Positions 50,531 to 58,718 of a DNA stretch of 64,000 nt are shown piece by piece. Source of the stretch: Pseudoalteromonas sp049257235 (GTDB lineage: Bacteria; Pseudomonadota; Gammaproteobacteria; Enterobacterales; Alteromonadaceae); contig NZ_JBMMUF010000004.1 in assembly GCF_049257235.1 (NCBI RefSeq), positions 1-64,000 of the forward strand. The letters are read 5' to 3'. The notes beneath the pieces are model-generated. The model was not told where the DNA came from. It saw only the letters and a program-made list of their open reading frames with translations, and did no database searches. Numbering within the stretch: position 1 is the stretch's first letter; each line of letters starts with the position of its first letter. The position numbers and the translations under genes are program-made.

Positions 50531-53263
50531 ATGGCGCAAATCCCAGAAAATCCCCTTGTTTTAGTTGATGGCTCTTCTTATTTGTTTCGTGCATATCATG
50601 CGCCACCGCATCTAACAAACTCTAAAGGTGAGGCAACCGGTGCGATTTATGGCGTGGTTAACATGCTTAAAAGTTTGGTCAAGCAATATAACCCGTCGCA
50701 TATGGTGGTGGTCTTTGATGCCAAAGGTAAGACTTTCCGCAACGATATGTACAGTGAATACAAAGCGAATCGTCCGCCAATGCCTGATGATTTGCGCACC
50801 CAAATTGAGCCTCTTCACAATATTATTCGTGCTATGGGCTTCCCGCTTATTAGTATTGAAGGGGTGGAAGCGGACGATGTCATCGGTACTTACGCCCGTA
50901 TTGCCAGTGAGCAAAAGCGCCATGTGCTCATTTCAACTGGTGATAAAGATATGGCTCAGTTAGTGAATGAGCATGTCACACTGATTAATACCATGACAGA
51001 TAGCATCTCAGATCCTGTTACGGTAAAAGAGAAATTCGGTGTCGGGCCTGAGCGAATTATTGATTACCTTGCGCTGATGGGTGACAAGGTTGATAACATT
51101 CCCGGTGTTGAGGGGTGTGGTCCAAAAACAGCGGTTAAATGGCTTGATAAATATGACTCACTGCAAGGCGTGATCGATCATGCAGATGAGGTAAAAGGCA
51201 AAATCGGTGAGAAGCTGCGCAATGCTCTTGAGCAATTGCCGCTCAGTTATGAGCTCGCAACGATTAAGCTAGATGTAGAGCTTGAAGAAGATTTAGAAAA
51301 GCTAAAACTCAACGAGCCAAACACCGATGAGCTGATCAAACTCTATGGCGAATGTGAGTTTCGTCGATGGCTAGGCGAGTTACTGGATAAAGGCACGGCA
51401 ACTGAGACCCACCTTGACGCACCAACTAGCGCAGAGGAAGTGCCAAAAGTTGATGCACATTACGAAACCATTTTGACTGAAGCGCAGTTAGATACATGGG
51501 TGAAGAAACTGCAAGATGCAGAGTTGTTCGCTTTCGACACTGAAACGACCAGTGTTGATTATATGCAAGCGCAGTTGGTAGGGATGAGTTTTGCGGTTGA
51601 GGCAGGTGAAGCTGCGTATTTGCCGATTAGCCATGACTACCCGGGGGCGCCGGAACAACTTCCCTTAACAACCGTGTTAGAGAAGCTTGGGCCAATCTTG
51701 GCTGATGCTAACAAAGCGAAAGTGGGTCAGAACCTAAAATATGACAAAAGTATTCTAGCCAATGCAGGGATCGAATTCTGGGGTATCGCCTTTGATACTA
51801 TGTTGGAATCTTATGTGTTCAATAGTGTTGGCACGCGTCATGACATGGACTCGTTAGCCCTTAAATACTTGGGCCACAAAAATATCAGTTTTGAAGACAT
51901 TGCTGGCAAAGGCAAAAAGCAGCTTACTTTCAATCAAATTGAGTTAGAAAAAGCAGCGCCCTATGCCGCAGAAGATGCAGATATCACCTTACGTTTACAC
52001 CAGCATTTGTGGCCAAAAGTACAGGCAGATGAACAATTAAAGTCAGTATTTAATGACATAGAGCTGCCGCTTGTTGAAGTGCTTTCAGATATAGAGCGCA
52101 CCGGTGTAGTGATTGACTCACAGATGCTTGCTCAGCACTCACAGCGTTTAGGTGAGCGTTTGCAAGAGCTTGAAAAAGATGCCTTTGATATGGCAGGAGA
52201 AGTGTTTAATCTCGGCTCGCCAAAGCAACTTCAGGCTATTTTATTTGAAAAGCTGGAACTTCCAGTAATCAAGAAAACGCCTAAAGGCGCACCATCTACT
52301 GCGGAAGAAGTGCTCCAAGAGTTGGCCCATGATTACCCGTTACCTAAAGTGATCATCGAACACCGCGGTTTATCTAAGTTGAAATCGACCTATACAGATA
52401 AATTACCACTGATGGTGAATGAGAAAACGAAGCGCGTGCATACCTCGTATCATCAAGCGGTTACAGCAACAGGTCGTTTAAGTTCAACCGATCCAAACTT
52501 GCAGAACATCCCAATTCGCTCCGAAGAAGGTCGCCGTATTCGAGAGGCGTTTATTGCCAGTCCGGGATGTAAGATTGTGGCCGCGGATTACTCACAAATT
52601 GAACTACGAATCATGGCACACTTGTCGCAGGACAAAGGTTTGCTTAATGCATTTGCGAACGATTTAGATGTTCACAGCGCCACAGCCAGTGAAGTATTTT
52701 CAGTGCCACTTGAAGAGGTTACCAGCGACATGCGTCGTAAAGCCAAAGCGGTAAACTTTGGTTTGATCTACGGGATGTCAGCATTTGGCTTGTCACGCCA
52801 GCTTGATATTCCACGTCATGAAGCGCAGCACTACATGGATAAATATTTCGAACGTTTCCCTGGGGTGTTGGAATATATGGAACGCACGCGCGAAAGTGCC
52901 GCTGATAAGGGGTATGTAGAAACACTGTTTGGCCGTCGTTTGCACTTGCCTGAAATCAATGCGCGCAATGGTGCGCGTCGCAAAGCAGCTGAGCGTGCAG
53001 CGATTAACGCGCCTATGCAAGGTACTGCAGCTGATATCATCAAAAAAGCAATGATTTCAGTGCACCAATGGGTGAAGCAGCAACCACAAGGTAGCGTGAA
53101 GATCTTAATGCAAGTGCATGATGAATTGGTGTTTGAAATTCAAGAGCAATATGTTGCTGATTACACCAAACAGATTTGTGACCTGATGGCAAAAGCGGCA
53201 TCTCTGGATGTACCGTTAATTGCTGAGGCTGACAGTGGTGATAATTGGCAACAAGCACACTAA
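50531..53263 (+). CDS. polA: DNA polymerase I
   Basis: The 910-residue protein has an N-terminal 5' nuclease domain (LVDGSSYLFRAYHA at the start, GDKDMAQLV near 140), a 3'-5' exonuclease domain with intact DTETTS near 335, and the polymerase domain with motif A DYSQIELRIMAHLS near 685, KAVNFGLIYGMS near 737 and motif C VHDELVFE near 862. All three activities should be present. The length is close to E. coli Pol I (928). It is a single gene. Confidence 0.98.
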   Translation: MAQIPENPLVLVDGSSYLFRAYHAPPHLTNSKGEATGAIYGVVNMLKSLVKQYNPSHMVVVFDAKGKTFRNDMYSEYKANRPPMPDDLRTQIEPLHNIIRAMGFPLISIEGVEADDVIGTYARIASEQKRHVLISTGDKDMAQLVNEHVTLINTMTDSISDPVTVKEKFGVGPERIIDYLALMGDKVDNIPGVEGCGPKTAVKWLDKYDSLQGVIDHADEVKGKIGEKLRNALEQLPLSYELATIKLDVELEEDLEKLKLNEPNTDELIKLYGECEFRRWLGELLDKGTATETHLDAPTSAEEVPKVDAHYETILTEAQLDTWVKKLQDAELFAFDTETTSVDYMQAQLVGMSFAVEAGEAAYLPISHDYPGAPEQLPLTTVLEKLGPILADANKAKVGQNLKYDKSILANAGIEFWGIAFDTMLESYVFNSVGTRHDMDSLALKYLGHKNISFEDIAGKGKKQLTFNQIELEKAAPYAAEDADITLRLHQHLWPKVQADEQLKSVFNDIELPLVEVLSDIERTGVVIDSQMLAQHSQRLGERLQELEKDAFDMAGEVFNLGSPKQLQAILFEKLELPVIKKTPKGAPSTAEEVLQELAHDYPLPKVIIEHRGLSKLKSTYTDKLPLMVNEKTKRVHTSYHQAVTATGRLSSTDPNLQNIPIRSEEGRRIREAFIASPGCKIVAADYSQIELRIMAHLSQDKGLLNAFANDLDVHSATASEVFSVPLEEVTSDMRRKAKAVNFGLIYGMSAFGLSRQLDIPRHEAQHYMDKYFERFPGVLEYMERTRESAADKGYVETLFGRRLHLPEINARNGARRKAAERAAINAPMQGTAADIIKKAMISVHQWVKQQPQGSVKILMQVHDELVFEIQEQYVADYTKQICDLMAKAASLDVPLIAEADSGDNWQQAH

Positions 53264-53334
53264 CAGGCACAATACAGAATAAATGCCCCCCCGTTGGCAC
53301 AGGTTAACAGCGTGTAAATTTGTATAATGATTGG

Positions 53335-53543
53335 TTCTTTTTGGTTTATATAGAATTAAATCTCAGTGCAAAACACGCTCGGGCGTTTATTTCTTAAAAC
53401 TGATTTGCTACAGTCCGCGGCGTCCTCATCCTGTAGGACATCCTGTTGATGATGTGCCACTCGCTTAGCGATGGTACAGCGTATTGATAGCTTCTCCCCA
53501 GATTGCTATAACCGGCTTGCTGTTTTAGTAAGCCGGCTTTTTC
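53335..53543 (+). ncRNA. Candidate small RNA downstream of polA
   Basis: A perfect TATAAT at 53323-53328, preceded by TG, suggests a start near 53335. Internal hairpins are GTCCT/AGGAC (53424-53441 region) and TCGC/GCGA (53461-53471). A strong terminator ends the unit at 53543. In enterics the polA-engB gap encodes Spot 42 (spf). Apart from a GGTACAG string at 53473 I see little similarity to Spot 42, so identity is open. No credible reading frame is present. Confidence 0.5.
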
Positions 53544-53545
53544 TT
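53510..53545 (+). terminator. Terminator downstream of polA
   Basis: CCGGCTTGCT (53512-53521) pairs with AGTAAGCCGG (53527-53536) with one wobble, followed by five T. It ends the candidate small RNA and any polA readthrough. Confidence 0.88.
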
Positions 53546-53703
53546 TTCCAGCTAACTTTCCTATACGCCTAGACTTTGTAGCAAGTGCATACAACGCGCG
53601 AGGCTGTGTGTCTGAACTTTTTTAAAGCGCTGCAATGATCACTATTTGAGTTTTGTTGGTATTATTTAGTGCATTCACCATTATCTTTGATACAGGAATC
53701 GTC

Positions 53704-54291
53704 ATGTTTAATCAGTGTGTTAAAACTATTTTATTACCCAGTTTGTTATTGCTAAGCACGCAAGCAGCTGCCACTTGGCAGATTGACAACGACCACAGTC
53801 GTGTGAATTTTGTCTCAGTTAAAAATAACATGGTTGCGGAAAACCACCATTTCAAGACGATTTCAGGTACGTTGAGTAAGCAAGGGCAGTTTTTATTGGA
53901 TATTGAATTGGGCAGCGTAGAGACCAATATTCCGATTCGTAATGAACGCATGCAGAAATTTTTGTTCAATATTGCCGATTTCCCAACGATGAAAGTAAGT
54001 GCAGATGTGCAGGCGCTGCTTCAACAAGTTAAAACCAAAGGGTGGGCACAAGCGCCAGTAGAAGCGACTCTGGTTCTTAATGGCAAAACCAAAGTGCAAG
54101 CGATTGATCTTATCGCCACAATGGATAAGAAAAATAAAATAGTTGTGAGTTCGCTGACACCCGTATTGGTGAATCCAGCAGACTATGGTCTTTCTCAAGG
54201 GATAGATAAGTTGCAAGAAATAGCGGGCCTTCAATCCATCACCCGTGCTGTTCCAGTATCCTTTGTTTTGACACTTAATGACAGCCAATAG
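53704..54291 (+). CDS. YceI family exported protein
   Basis: From the ATG at 53704 (AGGA 6 bases upstream) the protein has 195 residues with a signal peptide ending near TQAAA. The YceI fold begins TWQIDNDHSRVNFVSVKN and contains LDIELGSVETNIPIRNERM and FNIADFPTMKVSA. Members bind long-chain isoprenoids in an extended lipocalin-like barrel and are periplasmic. The ligand is unknown. The next gene starts within its last 14 bases. Confidence 0.9.
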   Translation: MFNQCVKTILLPSLLLLSTQAAATWQIDNDHSRVNFVSVKNNMVAENHHFKTISGTLSKQGQFLLDIELGSVETNIPIRNERMQKFLFNIADFPTMKVSADVQALLQQVKTKGWAQAPVEATLVLNGKTKVQAIDLIATMDKKNKIVVSSLTPVLVNPADYGLSQGIDKLQEIAGLQSITRAVPVSFVLTLNDSQ

Positions 54292-54826
54292 TAACGACCT
54301 CGCAGCCTTAATTAAGGCTATTGAGGAGCCAATCGCCCCCTTAGAGCAATGGGCACCGCAATCGTGTGGTGCCATTGATATCCATATTACCCCTGATGGC
54401 GTGTGGCACCACCATGGCTCCCCCATCACCCGTCAACGGCTTGTTAAGCTGTTCGCTAAAGTATTGTGCCAAGAGCAGGGCCAGTATTACTTAAAGACAC
54501 CCGTTGAGAAGATGGCGATACAGGTTGATGACGCGCCGCTGCTCGTTGTTGATTGGCGATTAGCACCAGCTTCGGGTGCAAAGCCTATATTAGTGTGCAC
54601 TGACAATGTTGGTAGGGAGTTTGTACTCAGCACAGAGCATCCGCTGCAGTGCAAAGAAGACCCGCAAGGTCAATATTTGCCTTATTTAAAACTACCTCAT
54701 GGCGTTGAGGCTAAAGTGTCTCGAGGGGTGTTTTATGCGTGGGCTCAAGATCTTATTGAGACCACGCAAGAAGGTTTTGTGATTTACTCTGGTGCAGATT
54801 CGTTTTCGCTTGGGATAACGGGCTGA
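54278..54826 (+). CDS. DUF1285 protein
   Basis: The 182-residue soluble protein has the family features IDIHITPDGVWHHHGSPITR near residue 35, with R-x-x-L-V-K-L-F following, and YYLKTPVEKMAIQVDDAPL near 70. DUF1285 structures are two-domain beta folds of unknown function. It starts inside the yceI gene (14-base overlap), so they form an operon. Its last 43 bases overlap the convergent engB gene. Confidence 0.87.
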   Translation: MTANSNDLAALIKAIEEPIAPLEQWAPQSCGAIDIHITPDGVWHHHGSPITRQRLVKLFAKVLCQEQGQYYLKTPVEKMAIQVDDAPLLVVDWRLAPASGAKPILVCTDNVGREFVLSTEHPLQCKEDPQGQYLPYLKLPHGVEAKVSRGVFYAWAQDLIETTQEGFVIYSGADSFSLGITG

Positions 54827-55431
54827 TATGGACCCAAGAACCATTCATCTAATTGCTTTTGCAGCTCGTTTAGGCCAGTGCCTTTGAGCGAAGAAAATGC
54901 ATGTACCTTGATAGACTCTGATACTTCAGCAAGTTCACGACGAACGCGAAGCACTTCAGCTTTACGTTTACCTTGCTTGTACTTATCTGCCTTAGTTAAC
55001 AACGCTAAAATAGGGATTTCGCTACTTGATGCCCATTCGATAAGTTGTCTATCTAGATCTTTAAGAGGATGACGGATATCCATCAATACCACTAAGCCTT
55101 TAAGGCTTTGGCGCTTTTGCAGATACTCACCTAAAGATTTCTGCCATTTCTTTTTCATTTCCAAAGGTACTTTGGCAAATCCGTAGCCAGGTAAGTCAAT
55201 CAGGCGTTGTCCTTCATCAAGAGCAAAGGCATTGATTAACTGAGTACGACCCGGTGTTTTACTGGTGCGAGCCAGTTTTTGCTCTGTTAATGTATTTAAC
55301 GAGCTTGATTTACCGGCGTTAGAGCGCCCAGCGAACGCAATTTCAATACCTTCGTCGTCCGGAAGCTTAGTAATATCCGGCGCACTGGTAATAAATTGTG
55401 CTTTGGTGTAATCGACACGAGATTTTGCCAC
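54784..55431 (-). CDS. engB: Ribosome-assembly GTPase EngB/YihA
   Basis: The 215-residue protein has the GTPase motifs GRSNAGKSS near residue 35, TPGRTQ near 60, DLPGYGFAKV near 79 and LLTKADK near 146. EngB is needed for 50S subunit maturation and is usually essential. A GTG start at 55431 has AGGAG 5 bases upstream. The C-terminal tail is about 10 residues longer than usual, which produces the overlap with the DUF1285 gene. It follows polA in gene order, as in enterics. Confidence 0.96.
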   Translation of the reverse strand: MAKSRVDYTKAQFITSAPDITKLPDDEGIEIAFAGRSNAGKSSSLNTLTEQKLARTSKTPGRTQLINAFALDEGQRLIDLPGYGFAKVPLEMKKKWQKSLGEYLQKRQSLKGLVVLMDIRHPLKDLDRQLIEWASSSEIPILALLTKADKYKQGKRKAEVLRVRRELAEVSESIKVHAFSSLKGTGLNELQKQLDEWFLGPYQPVIPSENESAPE

Positions 55432-55685
55432 ATTGACTCCTGAGGTGGGGCTCTTAACTGATCTAACGGCTATTTTATATCAGTTTGGGGGGAACCTAAA
55501 GGCTCTGTGAAGTAAGTATAAATTCATTTATAGCAGAGCTGGTTTAAAAATTTTCAATAAAACCCCGCTTTTTATAAGTTTAATATGGGTAGAAAACGTG
55601 CCAGAGAAATTTTTATCGTGTAGAATAGTGGCATTGCATCGTAATGATTGTATTGAAATACAGGGTCTGGAACAGAGAATTTACC

Positions 55686-56318
55686 ATGAAGAAATTAGCA
55701 CTATCTTTAACTATGCTAGTTGGTGTGTTGAGTGCAAACAACGCAGCAGCATTCGATGGCGACATTAACGCAGGTAAAGACAAATCGGCTACATGTGCTG
55801 CTTGTCATGGCGCCGATGGTAATGCGCCTGTTAGTATGTATCCTAAAATTGCTGGTCAGCATGCAGAGTACATCTACAAGCAACTAAAAGAATTTAAACT
55901 GGGTATGACGTCTGGTGGCAAAGAAGGTCGTATGGACCCAGTCATGAGCGGTATGGCAATGCCTTTAAGTGACCAAGACATGAAAGACTTGGCTGCATAC
56001 TTCGCATCTTTGAACATGTCTGAAGGTTCTACGCCTGAGGAAGTGGTTGAAGTAGGCCAGCAGCTTTACAAAGCAGGTGATGCAGAGCGCGGCATCCCAG
56101 CGTGTTCAGCATGTCACGGTCCTCGCGGTAACGGTACATCACTTGCTGGTTTTCCTAAGGTGTCTTTCCAGCATCCAGAATATATCAAGAGTCAGCTTGA
56201 GAAGTTCCGTGACGGTACACGTGCAAATGACCAAAACGGCATGATGCGCGATATCGCTAAAAAGCTAACAGACAAAGACATTGAAGTACTTTCTAAGTAC
56301 ATGAGTGGTCTTCACTAA
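55686..56318 (+). CDS. Cytochrome c4
   Basis: From the ATG at 55686 the protein has 210 residues. A signal peptide ends near AAAFDG. Two heme motifs, CAACH near residue 37 and CSACH near 140, lie in tandem class I domains with matching Met-bearing loops (MAMPLSD and the second domain's NGMMRD). This is the di-heme c4 type, a periplasmic membrane-associated electron carrier to cytochrome oxidases. A terminator follows. Confidence 0.94.
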   Translation: MKKLALSLTMLVGVLSANNAAAFDGDINAGKDKSATCAACHGADGNAPVSMYPKIAGQHAEYIYKQLKEFKLGMTSGGKEGRMDPVMSGMAMPLSDQDMKDLAAYFASLNMSEGSTPEEVVEVGQQLYKAGDAERGIPACSACHGPRGNGTSLAGFPKVSFQHPEYIKSQLEKFRDGTRANDQNGMMRDIAKKLTDKDIEVLSKYMSGLH

Positions 56319-56360
56319 TCTAAACCATAATAATGGATTAGATTTCATAAAGTATCTAAG

Positions 56361-56384
56361 AAAGCAGCATTAGCTGCTTTTTTT
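56361..56384 (+). terminator. Cytochrome c4 terminator
   Basis: AAAGCAGC pairs with GCTGCTTT around ATTA, followed by a T run, 43 bases after the stop codon. Confidence 0.88.
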
Positions 56385-56421
56385 ATGCCTGAAATTCACA
56401 TGGAGATATATCTCATCCATT

Positions 56422-56439
56422 TGTGAGACATTGACCATA
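56422..56439. promoter_or_regulatory. UvrY/GacA-type box upstream of the CsrC-like RNA
   Basis: TGTGAGACATTGACCATA resembles the 18-base UvrY site known upstream of E. coli csrC (as I recall it, TGTGAGACATTGCCGATA, two differences). Further TGTGAG strings lie near 56446, 56530 and 56565. A perfect palindrome GAGATATATCTC is at 56403-56414. The box is about 150-165 bases upstream of the predicted RNA start, similar to csrB/csrC. Confidence 0.8.
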
Positions 56440-56586
56440 TGTTTATGTGAGTAATTATTCAAATTTTTTCATCAATAACATATAAGTTAATGAATTATAA
56501 GTTTTTTAACATAACTGAATAGCATGAATGTGAGAAAAAAGTTATAAACCAGTTGTAACAATTTTGTGAGTGAGTAAATTATTGGC

Positions 56587-56860
56587 TGTCGCAACAAACA
56601 ACAACAATATGGAAAGCACTAAAGGAATAGCGACGGTATTGTGCGTTAGGGGAGCATCATTGATGCAAACCAAGGAAGAATAAAAAAGAGTTAGGAAGAC
56701 CGATAACAAAAAAACACCGCACGGAAGATAATAAAAACAATACGGAAAGTGATAATAAAAATAATAAATACAGACTTGTAAAGAAGTCGAAGGGAGAAGT
56801 GTCCGGAGTATTCAGGCGCTCGAGTTACCAGGCGGTAGAGTTTACTCTACCGCCTTTTTA
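56587..56860 (+). ncRNA. csrC: CsrB/CsrC-family CsrA-sequestering RNA
   Basis: Nine GGA motifs lie at 56611, 56624, 56651, 56674, 56694, 56723, 56744, 56793 and 56805, most in AGGA, CGGA or GGGA context, in an A-rich sequence without a reading frame. A terminator with a 10-pair stem (GGCGGTAGAG/CTCTACCGCC, 56831-56854) and T run ends the unit. A promoter TTGTAA/TAAATT lies at 56553-56580 (start near 56587). E. coli csrC lies between yihA and yihI; here the RNA lies between engB and yihI. It should bind and titrate the translational regulator CsrA under control of a BarA/UvrY-type system. The 5' end is predicted. Confidence 0.87.
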
Positions 56861-56883
56861 TTTGTCCTGTTACAATACGCGCT

Positions 56884-57531
56884 ATGAAAGCGAGATCCTG
56901 CCCTTTGTGCGACAGCGCAACAGTCAGTCACTACCATCAAGATAAAAAACGAGATTACTGGCAATGTTCACATTGTTTTCTCGTCTTTGTTGCGCCACAG
57001 CAATTTCTGTCAGCAGCACAAGAAAAGGCTATTTATGATCAGCATGAAAATGATCTTGCTGATGACGGGTATCGCCGCTTTCTATCACGAGTGTATGAAC
57101 CACTCAATGTTCGTCTAGCGCCGAAAAGCCAAGGGTTAGACTTTGGCTGTGGTCCAGCTCCTATGCTGGCCAGCATGTTACAGCAACAAGGGCACAGTGT
57201 GGCCTTGTATGATTTGTACTATTATCCAGACGAGCAAGCGCTAAAGTGTGACTATGATTTTATATGTAGCACAGAAGTCATAGAGCACTTAGCGCAACCA
57301 CAGAATGTATTATCAATGTGGGTAGATTTATTACGCCCAGGTGGCACGTTAGCGTTAATGACTAAACTGGTGATCGATGTACAACGCTTTTCCACTTGGC
57401 ACTACAAAAATGATCCAACGCACATCGCTTTTTATAGCAAAGAGACATTTGCTTACATTGCAGAGCGTTTTGGATTAGACCTTGAATTTATTGCGGCTGA
57501 CGTCATTTTTTTAACGAAGCCTGCACATTAG
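56884..57531 (+). CDS. Class I SAM methyltransferase with zinc ribbon
   Basis: The 215-residue protein begins with a zinc-ribbon-like pair CPLC (6-9) and CSHC (28-31), then a class I methyltransferase fold: motif I LDFGCGPAPMLASML near 83, VIEHL near 128 and LRPGGTLALMT near 147. Similar proteins are annotated only as methyltransferases, so the substrate is unknown. It starts 24 bases after the CsrC-like RNA terminator and 9 bases before yihI, and may share transcription with yihI. Confidence 0.85.
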   Translation: MKARSCPLCDSATVSHYHQDKKRDYWQCSHCFLVFVAPQQFLSAAQEKAIYDQHENDLADDGYRRFLSRVYEPLNVRLAPKSQGLDFGCGPAPMLASMLQQQGHSVALYDLYYYPDEQALKCDYDFICSTEVIEHLAQPQNVLSMWVDLLRPGGTLALMTKLVIDVQRFSTWHYKNDPTHIAFYSKETFAYIAERFGLDLEFIAADVIFLTKPAH

Positions 57532-57540
57532 AGACACGAC

Positions 57541-58119
57541 ATGACCAGAAAGAAAAAGTCACGCAAAGTCATTAACAATGGCACCGCGCGCTTAAGCAAA
57601 GATAAATTAAGAGAGCTTCGTGCGATTAAAGAACAGCGCGCGAAGAAAAAGAAAAAAGGAGCACAAGCGGGGAATCGTAACTCGCAGCTACTTAAAGTTG
57701 AGACCAATGAGAGCACATCGCAGAGCAATACGGATAAGCGCGTTGGTAGTAAAAAGCCCGTTGATCTGACGGCAAGCGCCAATAAGCCAGAACAAATTAA
57801 AAAGCCTCAAGTTCGCAAAGATCTTAAACCGCAGGCAGTGTTGTCTACGTATAAAGAACCTGAGTTAACGCCAGAGCAAGAGCTTGAGCAGCTTGAGTCA
57901 GATGAGCGTTTGTTAGCGTTAATCGAACGTCATGACAATGGCGAAATTTTGCAGGGCAAAGATGCAAAATATTTTAATGCTAAAGTTGAACGTCATCAGC
58001 AGCTGTGTGAGATCTTGGGTCTGGACGATGAAGACTTTGATGATGATGAAGATATGCTTGAGGGTTACATGAACGACTCTTTGGCAGATGAATGGCTTGA
58101 AGACGAGGATGAAAAATGA
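57541..58119 (+). CDS. yihI: Der GTPase-activating protein YihI
   Basis: The 192-residue protein has a basic N-terminal third (MTRKKKSRKV, then AKKKKKGAQAGNRN) and an acidic C-terminal half with LTPEQELEQLESDERLLALI, GLDDEDFDDDEDMLEG. This charge layout and the helical central block match E. coli YihI, which stimulates the GTPase Der and so tunes 50S assembly. It sits near engB in both organisms. Its stop overlaps the next start (ATGA). Confidence 0.93.
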   Translation: MTRKKKSRKVINNGTARLSKDKLRELRAIKEQRAKKKKKGAQAGNRNSQLLKVETNESTSQSNTDKRVGSKKPVDLTASANKPEQIKKPQVRKDLKPQAVLSTYKEPELTPEQELEQLESDERLLALIERHDNGEILQGKDAKYFNAKVERHQQLCEILGLDDEDFDDDEDMLEGYMNDSLADEWLEDEDEK

Positions 58120-58616
58120 GTACACCTTGGCTCATCGCAATGATTATTGGTGTGTTGATAATTGCCGGGCTGGCGTTTTACGCAGGCCGCTTGCTTTGGC
58201 AAGTGCGTGAGCAAAATCGTTTAGTCGAGCAAAAACGTGCACAATATGCGCAAAAGCGCGCAGCGCGTAATGCAAAGCTAAGTGATAGCATTAACCTCAT
58301 TGCTAAGGCAATGAAAGAAGGTCAGTGTGAATATTCTGAAGGGTGTTTGCGTGTGTGGGTGCTGATGAGCCAATACAACTTCGAACAGGAGTTGAATTTG
58401 GAATCTGAGTATCCAGGAGTGTTCGCCATGTATGAAGCCGTGAAGGACTTACCAACTCACGATGCCCGCAAGAAATACTCTAAGAAAGAAATTTTTAAGC
58501 AAGACAGTGCCCGTTGGCGCAAAGAGCAAGAACTTGAGGAGCAAATTCTCAAAGACAGTGAAAAGCTGGTAGACGCCTTTGCTGCAGATTCAAATACAAA
58601 GCACGTGTTTATGTAA
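58116..58616 (+). CDS. DUF2489 membrane protein
   Basis: The 166-residue protein has one N-terminal membrane helix (5-27), then a basic coiled-coil-like stretch (QNRLVEQKRAQYAQKRAAR) and the DUF2489 core (GQCEYSEGCLRVWVLM near 70 and LPTHDARKKYSKKE near 110). Such genes follow yihI in many gammaproteobacteria. Topology suggests a cytoplasmic domain. The function is unknown. It overlaps yihI by 4 bases. Confidence 0.88.
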   Translation: MSTPWLIAMIIGVLIIAGLAFYAGRLLWQVREQNRLVEQKRAQYAQKRAARNAKLSDSINLIAKAMKEGQCEYSEGCLRVWVLMSQYNFEQELNLESEYPGVFAMYEAVKDLPTHDARKKYSKKEIFKQDSARWRKEQELEEQILKDSEKLVDAFAADSNTKHVFM

Positions 58617-58636
58617 ACGCATTCTTATGATGTGAC

Positions 58637-58663
58637 AAAGCCGCCTAATTAGGCGGCTTTTTT
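58637..58663 (+). terminator. Terminator after yihI-DUF2489
   Basis: AAAGCCGCCT pairs with AGGCGGCTTT around AATT, followed by a T run. It can also serve the convergent hemN. Confidence 0.9.
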
Positions 58664-58718
58664 ATGTGTGCAAGGCTGGTTCAGCCTTCCAGAACACCGC
58701 AATGACTGCTAATGCGGT

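Noticed and set aside
53335..53543. Naming the polA-downstream RNA Spot 42 (spf)
   Set aside because: Only the locus and a GGTACAG string agree; the conserved Spot 42 unstructured regions were not found.
53394..53594. Minus-strand 66-residue frame in the polA-yceI gap
   Set aside because: It crosses the terminator hairpin and shows no coding character; the region better fits a small RNA.
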